From DASYPQ01 sp036006425 (lineage in GTDB: Bacteria > Planctomycetota > UBA1135 > GCA-002686595): a stretch of DNA of 64,000 nt. Within the stretch, counting starts at the first letter, position 1; each line of letters starts with the position of its first letter. The notes below the pieces were generated by a model. That model ran no database searches, was not told the origin of the DNA, and was given only the letters and a program-made list of their open reading frames with translations. The stretch covers positions 147,003 through 211,002 of the forward strand of contig DASYPQ010000024.1 in NCBI GenBank assembly GCA_036006425.1, written 5' to 3'. Both the position numbers and the translations under genes were made by a program. Positions 1 through 7,349 of this stretch are shown in pieces.

Positions 1-1
1 G

Positions 2-397
2 GTCAGAGACCTCGAGTCCACGCGCGCGTTCTACGGCGGCGTGCTGGGCTGCACCGAAGGGCGCAGTGCCTCGGACTGGATCGATTTCGACTTCTTCGGC
101 CACCAGATCTCGGCGCACGTGCTGCCAAGTGCGTGCAGACCGGAGGAAGCGCACGACGTCGACGGCGACGACGTGCCCGTGCGTCATTTCGGCGCCGTGC
201 TCGAGTGGTCGCGCTGGGAGGAGATGCAGGCGAAGCTGCGCCAGGCTGGCGTCGCGTTCCTGATCGAGCCGCACGTGCGTTTCCGCGGCAAGACCGGCGA
301 GCAGGCGACGATGTTCGTGCGCGACCCGAGCGGCAATCCGCTCGAGTTCAAGGCGTTCCGCGACCCGGCGCGCCTGTTCGCGCGCGAGAAGGGGTGA
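2..397 (+). CDS. VOC (glyoxalase/bleomycin-resistance fold) family protein, 5' end outside window
   Basis: Metal-binding VOC-fold protein of unknown substrate. The reading frame is open from base 2 and its first visible residues, VRDLESTRAFYGGVLGC, are the classical opening of a VOC module, so the true start lies left of the window and a GTG at 41 is not the start. WIDFDFFGHQISAHVL carries the first metal-ligand-like histidine region, and DPSGNPLEFKAF near the C-terminus is the typical closing strand with its Glu ligand. The 131 visible residues are close to a full single-module protein, so little is missing. Its stop codon is 2 nt from the 3' end of the convergent tRNA gene. Family assignment is firm; the reaction is unknown. 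Confidence 0.85.
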   Translation, partial: VRDLESTRAFYGGVLGCTEGRSASDWIDFDFFGHQISAHVLPSACRPEEAHDVDGDDVPVRHFGAVLEWSRWEEMQAKLRQAGVAFLIEPHVRFRGKTGEQATMFVRDPSGNPLEFKAFRDPARLFAREKG

Positions 398-399
398 TC

Positions 400-477
400 T
401 GGGGTGGATGAGGGGACTCGAACCCCCGACTTCCAGGACCACAACCTGGCGCTCTAACCAGCTGAGCTACATCCACC
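400..477 (-). tRNA. tRNA-His (anticodon GTG)
   Basis: The reverse strand folds into a complete cloverleaf: acceptor GTGGATG pairs with CATCCAC, the anticodon stem CCAGG/CCTGG encloses loop TTGTGGT with anticodon GTG (plus-strand 440-442), and the T arm carries GGTTCGAGTCC. The extra 5' G (G-1, base 477) diagnostic for tRNA-His is encoded and faces discriminator C73 (base 403). The 3' CCA is encoded (400-402), so CCA need not be added. The gene converges on the VOC gene with 2 nt between. Confidence 0.97.
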
Positions 478-513
478 GTGGGGCGGAGAGGATCCTTCCG
501 CGAGCGACAGGTG

Positions 514-921
514 TCAAGCGCGCAGGAAGAGTCGGGCGAGCCAGGATCGCCTGGGCGGCAGCAGCGCGGGCGTCGCGAGCGCGAGCGTCAGCTTCTCGCG
601 CAGCATCTCGTTCTCGCGCTGGAGCGAGCCCAGGGCGAGGATCAGGCGGTGGGACTTCTGCACCTCGGCGTCGGCCGCTTCTCGCACGGCGTCGAGCTTC
701 TTCTCCATCCGATCGAGCCGCCGCGCCGAGCCGCGCTCGACGAGCGCCGCGGCTTCGAGCTCGGATCCGAGCGCCGCGAGTTTCTCGAGGTACCCGCGCT
801 CGCGCCTTCCGGGGCCGACGACCCGCACGGCGGAGATCATCGTGTAGATCCGTTCCGGCGATGTCGTCTCGAGCTCCACGGGTCTTCCTTCGGCGCGGAG
901 CTCGCGTTCCTTGCCACCCAT
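514..921 (-). CDS. Small coiled-coil protein of unknown function
   Basis: Protein of 135 residues starting MGGKEREL. Residues about 45-120 are a charged heptad-rich helix, including RRLDRMEKKLDAVREAADAE and SLQRENEMLREKLTLALA, which predicts a long coiled coil. The C-terminus is short and basic (RRSWLARLFLRA). There is no signal peptide or membrane segment. I chose the ATG at 919-921 because upstream codons in the same frame run into the divergent gene at 959 and give low-complexity sequence. The two starts are 37 bp apart, so they share a divergent promoter region. No family is recognised; it could be a structural or scaffold protein. Confidence 0.6.
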   Translation of the reverse strand: MGGKERELRAEGRPVELETTSPERIYTMISAVRVVGPGRRERGYLEKLAALGSELEAAALVERGSARRLDRMEKKLDAVREAADAEVQKSHRLILALGSLQRENEMLREKLTLALATPALLPPRRSWLARLFLRA

Positions 922-945
922 TTCCGCCGCGCCGGTCGCGTGGTT

Positions 946-951
946 TAGGCT
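946..951 (+). promoter_or_regulatory. -10-like TAGGCT, 7 nt before a GTG start
   Basis: TAGGCT lies 7 nt upstream of the GTG at 959, a distance that would put the transcription start at or next to the start codon. The same hexamer is found 9 nt before the start at 7350. No Shine-Dalgarno sequence fits between. Promoter function is inferred from the recurrence. Confidence 0.45.
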
Positions 952-958
952 CTCTCCC

Positions 959-1336
959 GTGAGCGCACAGGATCCCGGGAAGCCGCCGAGCTTCGGCAAC
1001 ATGGGCCCCGACCACTGGTCGAAGGCGCGCAAGGACACGAACACGGAGGCGCTCGAGTACTACCGCGAGCGCTCCAAGGCGCCCGGCGTCGAGGCCGGAG
1101 GCGGGCCGCGGAACTTCTACTGCATGCGCTGCGACGGCGTCATCCCGGAGGTCCCGCCGCTCGCACAGTGCCCCCACTGCGGCGAATCGCTCGACGGGAT
1201 GGCGCGGCGGTACTTCAACTGGGTCGAGCTCGACAAGCCGGTGAAGAGCGACCTCCGCGCGCTCCTCCCGCTCGCGGCCGGAGGCGTGGTGCTCCTCCTC
1301 GTCGTCGCGGCGCTGCTCGTCTGGCTCCTCGCGTGA
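959..1336 (+). CDS. Zinc-ribbon protein with a C-terminal membrane anchor
   Basis: Protein of 125 residues starting at GTG (VSAQDPGKPPSFGNMGPDHW). Residues 55-74 hold a four-cysteine zinc ribbon (C55-x2-C58 and C71-x2-C74: FYCMRCDG, QCPHCGES). Residues about 101-125 (LLPLAAGGVVLLLVVAALLV) form one hydrophobic helix at the extreme C-terminus, so it looks tail-anchored with the zinc ribbon in the cytoplasm. Its stop overlaps the start of the nucleotidyltransferase gene by 4 nt (GTGA at 1333), so the two are translationally coupled. The role is unknown; the ribbon could bind nucleic acid or protein. Confidence 0.75.
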   Translation: MSAQDPGKPPSFGNMGPDHWSKARKDTNTEALEYYRERSKAPGVEAGGGPRNFYCMRCDGVIPEVPPLAQCPHCGESLDGMARRYFNWVELDKPVKSDLRALLPLAAGGVVLLLVVAALLVWLLA

Positions 1337-1944
1337 CGAGGGCAAGGGATCCGGCACTCGTGATCCTCGCGGCCGGCGCGAGCACGCGGCTCGCCCAGTG
1401 CAAGGCGCTCGCGCCGCTCGCCGACGGCACTCCGCTCGATCTCCTGTGCGCGCGCGGCGCGTGCTTCGACGGAGCGCCGACGCTCGTCGTCACCGGCGCC
1501 GATCACGACGCGATCGCCGCGCGCTGTCCGCCCGGCGTCGAGATCCTCTGGAACGCGGACTGGCGCCTCGGTCGGACCGGAGGCGTCCGCCTCGCGAGCG
1601 TCCATCGGCCGGGCCTCGATCTCTGCCTCGCGCCCGTCGACGTCCCGCGCGTCCCGGCCGAGGTGTTCGCGGCGCTCCTCCAGGCCTGGCGCGCCCTCGG
1701 AGCTCCCCCGCTCGGCTGGCTCGCCCCCGCGCATTCCCTCCCGGGGGAGGCCGCTCCGCGGTTCGGGCACCCCGTCGTCGTCGGGAAAGAGCTTCTCGGA
1801 CGCCTCGCCGAGATGGACCCCGGAACCCCTCTCCACGCGCTCCGGGCGCAGGCGCAGCCCCTTTCTTCCGTCCCGGTCGCGCGTCCGGAGGTCCTCGACG
1901 ACCTCGATGACCCAGAAGATTTTCAGAGAATGCGCATTCTCTAG
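1333..1944 (+). CDS. MobA-like nucleotidyltransferase (NTP_transf_3 fold)
   Basis: Protein of 203 residues with the nucleotide-binding loop LAAGASTRLAQCKALAPL near its N-terminus, the LAAGxSxR...K signature of MobA/MocA-type cytidylyl- or guanylyltransferases. The central APVDVPRVP matches the metal-binding DxP strand (usually DMP) of this fold, and GHPVVVGKELL matches the conserved GHP segment. The length fits the MocA/MobA class. It starts at a GTG overlapping the stop of the zinc-ribbon gene. No molybdenum-cofactor or coenzyme genes lie nearby, so the substrate cannot be assigned; a sugar-phosphate or cofactor nucleotidyl transfer is equally possible. Confidence 0.8.
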   Translation: MTRARDPALVILAAGASTRLAQCKALAPLADGTPLDLLCARGACFDGAPTLVVTGADHDAIAARCPPGVEILWNADWRLGRTGGVRLASVHRPGLDLCLAPVDVPRVPAEVFAALLQAWRALGAPPLGWLAPAHSLPGEAAPRFGHPVVVGKELLGRLAEMDPGTPLHALRAQAQPLSSVPVARPEVLDDLDDPEDFQRMRIL

Positions 1945-2000
1945 AGGAGCGAAACCTCCACTCGACCCCCCTGCCTCGCCGATAGCTCGACCACCCCGCA

Positions 2001-5000
2001 ATGACCTTTCAAGGTGATGTAGGCGGCATCGGGCTCGCGGATCTTCTCCAGAGCCTGGCGCGCGGCCGGGACGGCATTCTGACCCTGATCGGTCGGGGAG
2101 GCCTCCAGTCCACCCTGGGGGTCGAGGAAGGACTGATCCACCTCCTCGCCGACCCGTCGGAAAATGCCGATCTGTGGCGCGATCGCGCGCGCGCGGCGTG
2201 GGTCGGCGATCCGAACTCGCGCATCGATTCCGTGCGCATGACCGAGATCGCGCGCGCGCACAGGATCGAGATCCTGTACCGCCTGCTCGACTGCGACTCG
2301 GTGCACTTCCGGTTCACGCCGGGTCCGCTGCCGCGGCCGCCCGAGGACGCGATGATCAGCAAGGCGGAGACCGGTTTCTCGAGGCCCGCCTCGCGCCGCG
2401 ACGCCGTGTGGTGCGCGCCGATGCCCGTCGACGCGCTCCTGCTCGAGTACGCGCGCTTGAAGGACGAGGCCGAGGGACTCGGGGCGGCGTTCTTCCTCAG
2501 CGACCACGCGGTGCTCTACGTGATCGATCCGGGCATCTCCGAGGGCGAGTTCGCGCGCTATGCGACGCAGCTCGACAACAGCTCGAGCCTGCTCGAGACG
2601 GCCGATCGACTGGGCTGGTCGCTGCGCCAGATGTGCGTCACCACGGCGACCGCGATCTCACGCGGCGTGATGCGCCTCGCGCAACCGGCGGAGCTCCTGA
2701 ACCTCGCGCAGAGCGAGCTGCTCGCCGGGAATTCCGAGCGCGCGGCGTCGCGCCTGATGGCCTGGTACGAGACGGCAGCCCCCGGCCCCTTGTCCGAGCA
2801 GGACGCAGACTTCCTCGTCCACGAGTGGAACGCGGGGCGCCTGCAGCTCGCGCTGAAGCTCATGGACGGCCCCGCGGCGCGCGCGGTGCTCCGCCGCGTC
2901 GACTGCGTCGTCTTCAACCCGATCGCGTCGGCCGAGCGCTGGAAGGAATTCTCCGAGTTCAAGTCGCCCGATCCGATCTCGAAGCTGCGCGTCCAGATCT
3001 GCCAGATCCGGTCGGCCGCGGAAGACACGATGCCGCCGGTGCGCGATCTCCTCGCGATCGCGCGCGGCTTCAACGAGCGCCACATGTCGCTGCGCGCGGC
3101 GGCGTTCCTGCGCATCGCGGCCGCCCGCCAGCCCGAGGCGCCGGGTTCCAGGATCGACCTCGGCCTCGGCCTCCTGAACGCGGGGTGCATCGACGAGGGC
3201 GCGCCGTGGCTGCTCGACGCGGCGCGCACGCTGATCGACGAGGACCGCGGCGAGCGGGTCGTCAACCCGCTGCGCACCCTGATCGAGCTCAGCCCCTCGA
3301 ACCGCGAGGCGCGGCGCCTCTTGTCGCGCGCCCGCGCCGGGGCGATGCGCCGCCGGCTCACCGGGAAGCACGGGATGCTGATCGGCGCGGGCCTGGTCGT
3401 CCTGCTCGTCAGCGGCTGGGTGCACGTGAGCTCGAAGCGCGCGACCGAGCAGAAGCTCTCCTTGATCGCGGACAAGCTCGCCGATCCGCGGGAGGCCCTG
3501 GGCCTTCTCGACAAGGAGTTCCCGAACGACGCCTCCGCGCCCGTCGCCCGGCTGCGCCACTCGATCCTCGAGCGCCGCCGCATGGACGACCTCGCCGCGC
3601 GCAACGGCTGGAACACGCTCTACCGCGACGCGCAGATGGAATGCGCGCGCGGTGACCCGCTCGACGGCGTCCGCAAGATCTTCAAGATCCCGGCACCGCC
3701 GCAGCTCATGGACGACTCGGAGCCCTGGCCCTCGCCGTCGGACCTCCTCGAGAGCATCGGCGTCCGCGGGGACGAGATGCTGGCCGAGCTCGGGCCCGTC
3801 ACGATCGACGAGATGGCGCAGATCCACGCGGAACAGCGCGCGGCGAAGCTCTTCACCGACCTGAAGGCGGAGCTCGTCGGTCACGAGAAGGAGTTCGCGG
3901 TCCCGAAGCTCGAGAAGCGCCTGATCGAGCTCCAAGGAAAACTCGAGGCACGCGCCGACGAGCGCGCGACGAAGCGCGCCGCGCGCCTCAAGAAGGAGAA
4001 CCAGGTGCAGCAGGATCTCCTGCTCGCCGCCGCGCGCGCGCACGCGCAGGCCGGGGACCACGTGCGGTCCGTCGCCGCGTACAAGCAGCTCGTCGAGCTC
4101 GACAAGACCGGCAAGCTCGCGAGCATCCTCGCGGTCGAGATCCAGATCGAGGAGAAGCGCACGAACGCGATCCAGCGCGCGCGCGATCTCGCCGGCGCCG
4201 GCAAGCACGAGGAAGCGAAAGCGGCGCTCACCGGGGCGCTCGACAACGGCAGCGACTACCTCCTGCCCTGGCGCCTCCAGACCGTCCCCTCGGGAGCGCG
4301 CGCGCGCCTCGCCGACGGCACCGTGCGCGTGACGCCGTTCAATCTCGAGACCGCGTTCGGCGAGAAGATCGCGATGACGATCGAGAAGGAAGGCTGCGAG
4401 TCCGTCGCGCTCAACGTCGACACGCCCGCCGACCGCACCGTGTACCTGACGCAGGCCCCGGAGCGCTGGTGGCACGCCAAGGGGCGCGTCGAGGCGCTGC
4501 CGCTCGCCGTCGGCGACGATCACATCCTGTGCGACCGCAACGGGACGATCGTCCGCATGACGCAGGGCGGGAAGATCGTGTGGCAACGCCAGATCTCGTC
4601 GCTCGGCGGGGTCGCGCGCACGCCGGCGTACCTGCCGCGGCAGAAGGGCAAGCTCGTGATCCTGACGGAGGACGGAGCCGCGTGGCTGTGCGATGCGGCG
4701 TCGGGGGACCTCGAGGGTCCCCTCGCGCTCGGCTCGCCGCCCGTCGCGGGCCCGCTGAGCTGCACCGACGGCGTCCGCGCGCGCCTGCGCGACGGACGCA
4801 CGGTCGTGTGGACGGAGGCGCTGCAGCCCGAGGCGGCCGCGTCGCAGACCGACGTCGAGCAGACGAGCGACGAAGCCGATCCGGCCGCGGGCGGGAGCGC
4901 GCTCGTCGCGCTGCGGCGGACCGCGAGCGGTTCCCTGACGCTCAAGTCGCCGTGGACCGGCTGGACGGTCGAGGTCGGCGAGAAGGCGTGCATGCTGCGC

Positions 5001-5144
5001 GCGAAGGATCAGGACAAGCCCTGCGCCAGCCTGCGCCGCGACGGGGCGTGGACGTACGTCGCGTGGGAAGCGCCGCACGCGCAGCTCACGAACGGGCGCC
5101 TGTGGGTAGCCGACGGTCTCGGTCTGCGCTGCTACGTGCCCTGA
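2001..5144 (+). CDS. Large membrane protein: DUF4388 domain, TPR-like helices, one TM helix, coiled coil, PEGA-like domain, beta-propeller
   Basis: Protein of 1047 residues. Residues 1-110 are a DUF4388 (PATAN-like) domain (GIGLADLLQSLARGRDGILT), a module seen in gliding and signalling proteins. Residues about 340-440 are helical repeats resembling TPRs. Residues 458-475 (MLIGAGLVVLLVSGWVHV) are a single membrane helix. Residues about 600-700 are lysine/glutamate-rich coiled coil, about 757-820 resemble a PEGA domain (PSGARARLADGTVRVTPF), and the rest is a PQQ-type propeller with NGTIVRMTQGGKIVWQRQ. Topology suggests a cytoplasmic N-terminus and an exported propeller. It stands alone as a plus-strand unit. 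Domain identities are from motif recognition; the function is unknown, plausibly coupling an envelope sensor to cytoplasmic signalling. Confidence 0.8.
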   Translation: MTFQGDVGGIGLADLLQSLARGRDGILTLIGRGGLQSTLGVEEGLIHLLADPSENADLWRDRARAAWVGDPNSRIDSVRMTEIARAHRIEILYRLLDCDSVHFRFTPGPLPRPPEDAMISKAETGFSRPASRRDAVWCAPMPVDALLLEYARLKDEAEGLGAAFFLSDHAVLYVIDPGISEGEFARYATQLDNSSSLLETADRLGWSLRQMCVTTATAISRGVMRLAQPAELLNLAQSELLAGNSERAASRLMAWYETAAPGPLSEQDADFLVHEWNAGRLQLALKLMDGPAARAVLRRVDCVVFNPIASAERWKEFSEFKSPDPISKLRVQICQIRSAAEDTMPPVRDLLAIARGFNERHMSLRAAAFLRIAAARQPEAPGSRIDLGLGLLNAGCIDEGAPWLLDAARTLIDEDRGERVVNPLRTLIELSPSNREARRLLSRARAGAMRRRLTGKHGMLIGAGLVVLLVSGWVHVSSKRATEQKLSLIADKLADPREALGLLDKEFPNDASAPVARLRHSILERRRMDDLAARNGWNTLYRDAQMECARGDPLDGVRKIFKIPAPPQLMDDSEPWPSPSDLLESIGVRGDEMLAELGPVTIDEMAQIHAEQRAAKLFTDLKAELVGHEKEFAVPKLEKRLIELQGKLEARADERATKRAARLKKENQVQQDLLLAAARAHAQAGDHVRSVAAYKQLVELDKTGKLASILAVEIQIEEKRTNAIQRARDLAGAGKHEEAKAALTGALDNGSDYLLPWRLQTVPSGARARLADGTVRVTPFNLETAFGEKIAMTIEKEGCESVALNVDTPADRTVYLTQAPERWWHAKGRVEALPLAVGDDHILCDRNGTIVRMTQGGKIVWQRQISSLGGVARTPAYLPRQKGKLVILTEDGAAWLCDAASGDLEGPLALGSPPVAGPLSCTDGVRARLRDGRTVVWTEALQPEAAASQTDVEQTSDEADPAAGGSALVALRRTASGSLTLKSPWTGWTVEVGEKACMLRAKDQDKPCASLRRDGAWTYVAWEAPHAQLTNGRLWVADGLGLRCYVP

Positions 5145-5183
5145 GTCGCGCGGACGCGGCGTGAAATCGCCGGCGCGGCGTCG

Positions 5184-5189
5184 TATCGT
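5184..5189 (+). promoter_or_regulatory. -10-like TATCGT, 6 nt before a GTG start
   Basis: TATCGT sits 6 nt before the GTG at 5196, the spacing expected of a leaderless transcript. No purine-rich ribosome-binding site precedes that GTG. Confidence 0.4.
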
Positions 5190-5195
5190 CCACGC

Positions 5196-6041
5196 GTGCC
5201 GCGCGCTCTCTCCTCGATCGTCGGTCTCGTCTTCTGCGCCGCCGCGTGTCACGCGCCGGCGCCCGTCGAGAGCGCGGAGACGCGCTCCGCTCCCACGCCG
5301 GCCGCCGCAGCTTCCCCCGAAGCGCCTCCGTCCGTTTCCGCGGTCGACGAGGCTCCGCTCCTCGCGCTCCCGGCGGACTGGAGCGAGCGCAGCGATCTCG
5401 CGTTCGAGCGCGCGCTCGACGGCTGGCTCCCGCCCGGCGAAGCGCGCCGGTTCGGGACGGAGGATCTCGCGGTGCTCGAACGGGCGCTCGCCGGAGGCGA
5501 CGTCACCGCGGTGCGCGCGGCCGTGCTCCTCGCGCGCACGCGCGACGCGCGCGCGGGAGACGCCCTCCTCGCGCGGCTCGAGCGACGCGTGGGCGTGCCG
5601 ACGGGCCTGAGCGGCCGCGACGCCGCCGACGTCGTCGCCGCGGCCTCGTTCGGGATGCACACCGCCGAGCCCGTCGACGCCGGACGGCCGCTCGCGACGA
5701 ACGCCGCGGCGCGCCTCGTGAACCTCGGGGCCGGGAGGACGCCGCACCCGGACTTCTGCGTGCGCGTCGAGTGCGCGCGGAGCGCCCTGCTCCTGGGGCG
5801 CGACGAGGGCATTCCGTTCCTCCTGAGCGTCCTGCGCGCGGGGACGACTGCGGGTCGCGTGTTGACGCCGGAGGAATCGCTCGACGACCTCGCGTGGGCG
5901 CAGCGCCGCGCCGCGGAGGCGCTGTCCCACCGCGCCGGCACGGAGCCGAAGTTCCGGCCGGAGGCCTCCGTCAGCGACCGCCAGGCGGAAGCGGCGCGGC
6001 TCGAGGCGCTGCTCCCGCGTCCGCAGGAAAAGAAGCGCTAG
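5196..6041 (+). CDS. Lipoprotein with HEAT-like helical repeats
   Basis: Protein of 281 residues with a lipoprotein signal: hydrophobic SIVGLVFCAAAC followed by an Ala/Pro/Ser-rich tether to about residue 55. The body is Ala/Leu/Arg-rich helices such as DVTAVRAAVLLARTRDARAG and SVLRAGTTAGRVLTPEESLD, compatible with HEAT-type repeats. The start is a GTG placed just behind a TATCGT element. The last 71 bp overlap the 3' end of the convergent mannosyltransferase gene, in which both frames look real. No enzymatic motif is visible; it may be a periplasmic scaffold. Confidence 0.7.
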   Translation: MPRALSSIVGLVFCAAACHAPAPVESAETRSAPTPAAAASPEAPPSVSAVDEAPLLALPADWSERSDLAFERALDGWLPPGEARRFGTEDLAVLERALAGGDVTAVRAAVLLARTRDARAGDALLARLERRVGVPTGLSGRDAADVVAAASFGMHTAEPVDAGRPLATNAAARLVNLGAGRTPHPDFCVRVECARSALLLGRDEGIPFLLSVLRAGTTAGRVLTPEESLDDLAWAQRRAAEALSHRAGTEPKFRPEASVSDRQAEAARLEALLPRPQEKKR

Positions 6042-7287
6042 CTCCGCGCGCGAGCTCGCGGAGCCCCGTCGCGAAGAGCAGCAGCGTCCCGCCGGCGACG
6101 AGCGCGGCGCCCGCGGCGGGCTCGTGCAGGTCGAAGAGGCGGCCGACGTTCTGGAGCGCGACCATCGCGAGGCCGGTGCACGCGAGCAGCGCGGGGAGCA
6201 GCGGCCCCGCGGGGCGCACCAGGAACAGCGCGAGCGGCACGATCGCAACGAAGTAGTGCTGCCACGCGAGCTCGGTCGAGAGTAGCGACAGTGCCGCGCC
6301 GAGTCCGACGAGGAGCACGGTGCGCGACGGATCCGGCGCGGCACTCCGCCTGCGTCCGACGACGAGCGCCGCGATCGTCGCGAGCACGAGGAGTGCCGGG
6401 ATCACGGACCCGAACGACACTCCCGCGCTGTCGCGCAGCAGGCGCACGAGCGAGTAGTTCCCCTCGCGCGCGTCCCCCGCGATCGGCGACCCCGCCGCCA
6501 TGAGACGCGGGAGCTCGCGCAGCCACGCGGACCACGGCGCCGCGGAACCGAAGAACGCGATCGACGCCACGACGCCCGCGAGAACGCCCGCGACCTGCCC
6601 CGCGAGCGACGCCCCGGCCCTCCGCCACTCCCCGGCCAGCCCCCATCCGAGCACGACGACCGCCGCGATCGCCGCGAGGTTCGGCTTGAACGCGAGGAGC
6701 ATTCCGAGCACGACACCCGCGACCACGTGGCGCCCGCGGAAGCGCGGGCCGCATTCGAGCGCGAGGAAGAGCGCGACGACGAGCAGCTGGAGACGGTTCA
6801 CGTTGCCGGCGATCACGTCGTCGACGAACGGGTTGAACCACTGGAGGAGCGCCGCAACAGCGAGAAGGCCCGCAGTGAGCGAGAATCCGAGGAGGCGCGC
6901 GAGGAGCGCGATCGCCGCGGCGTAAGCGAGGAGGCTCGCGCGCTGGAAGACGGTCTGGCTCGCGTCGTAGTCGGCGCCGGAGAAGACGCCGAAGAGCGTG
7001 TAGAACCAGGGCGTCGAGTACGTCTCGAGCTCGCGGCGCTGGCTCGCCGCCTGGAGACGCTTCGTCGGAGTCGCGGGCGCGGCGGCGTACGCGCGCTGGG
7101 CGTAGAGCTCGCCGAGGCGCTGGCGTTCCGGCGCCGCGTAGACGTCGCTCGTCTCCTTCGCGGCGACGGCGCGGCCGACGACCCAGAACTGGTAGTAGTC
7201 GATGCAGGCGGGCCGCGCGGAGAAGTCCCAGGCCGAAACGAGCGCGTACGCGGCGAGGAGGAAGGCGAGCAGCCGCTCGGGGCGCAT
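5971..7287 (-). CDS. Polytopic membrane glycosyltransferase, GT87 / DUF2029-like (polyprenol-phosphate-mannose type)
   Basis: Protein of 438 residues with about 10-12 hydrophobic helices. ACIDYYQFWVVGRAV in the first extracytoplasmic loop supplies the catalytic-type Asp of GT-C enzymes, and YSTPWFYTLFGVFSG plus LAFKPNLAAIAAVVVLGW are typical of the DUF2029/GT87 mannosyltransferase family, which uses a polyprenyl-phosphate sugar donor. The C-terminal tail is Ala/Pro-rich and lies in the 71-bp overlap with the convergent lipoprotein gene, so it may be an unconstrained extension. Its acceptor is unknown. It is divergent from the flavoprotein gene at 7350 with 62 bp between. Confidence 0.85.
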   Translation of the reverse strand: MRPERLLAFLLAAYALVSAWDFSARPACIDYYQFWVVGRAVAAKETSDVYAAPERQRLGELYAQRAYAAAPATPTKRLQAASQRRELETYSTPWFYTLFGVFSGADYDASQTVFQRASLLAYAAAIALLARLLGFSLTAGLLAVAALLQWFNPFVDDVIAGNVNRLQLLVVALFLALECGPRFRGRHVVAGVVLGMLLAFKPNLAAIAAVVVLGWGLAGEWRRAGASLAGQVAGVLAGVVASIAFFGSAAPWSAWLRELPRLMAAGSPIAGDAREGNYSLVRLLRDSAGVSFGSVIPALLVLATIAALVVGRRRSAAPDPSRTVLLVGLGAALSLLSTELAWQHYFVAIVPLALFLVRPAGPLLPALLACTGLAMVALQNVGRLFDLHEPAAGAALVAGGTLLLFATGLRELARGASASFPADAGAAPRAAPLPPGGR

Positions 7288-7293
7288 CGGCGG

Positions 7294-7299
7294 ATTGTG
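7294..7299 (-). promoter_or_regulatory. -10-like CACAAT, 6 nt before an ATG
   Basis: On the minus strand GGCACAATCCGCCG directly precedes the ATG of the mannosyltransferase. An almost identical string (GGCACAATCCGGCG) precedes the RidA-like gene at 15538. The 6-nt distance predicts a leaderless mRNA. Confidence 0.45.
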
Positions 7300-7334
7300 C
7301 CAGGGAGGCGGAGTCGGTTCGAGGACGGCGCCGC

Positions 7335-7340
7335 TAGGCT
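7335..7340 (+). promoter_or_regulatory. -10-like TAGGCT, 9 nt before an ATG
   Basis: TAGGCT is followed 9 nt later by the ATG at 7350, giving a predicted leader of only 2-3 nt and no ribosome-binding site. Confidence 0.45.
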
Positions 7341-7349
7341 GGGCTGCGC

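Noticed and set aside
2658..6344. A 1228-codon open frame on the minus strand
   Set aside because: It lies opposite the DUF4388 protein and the lipoprotein, and translates to Arg/Ala-rich sequence without motifs; it is a stop-poor shadow frame caused by high GC.
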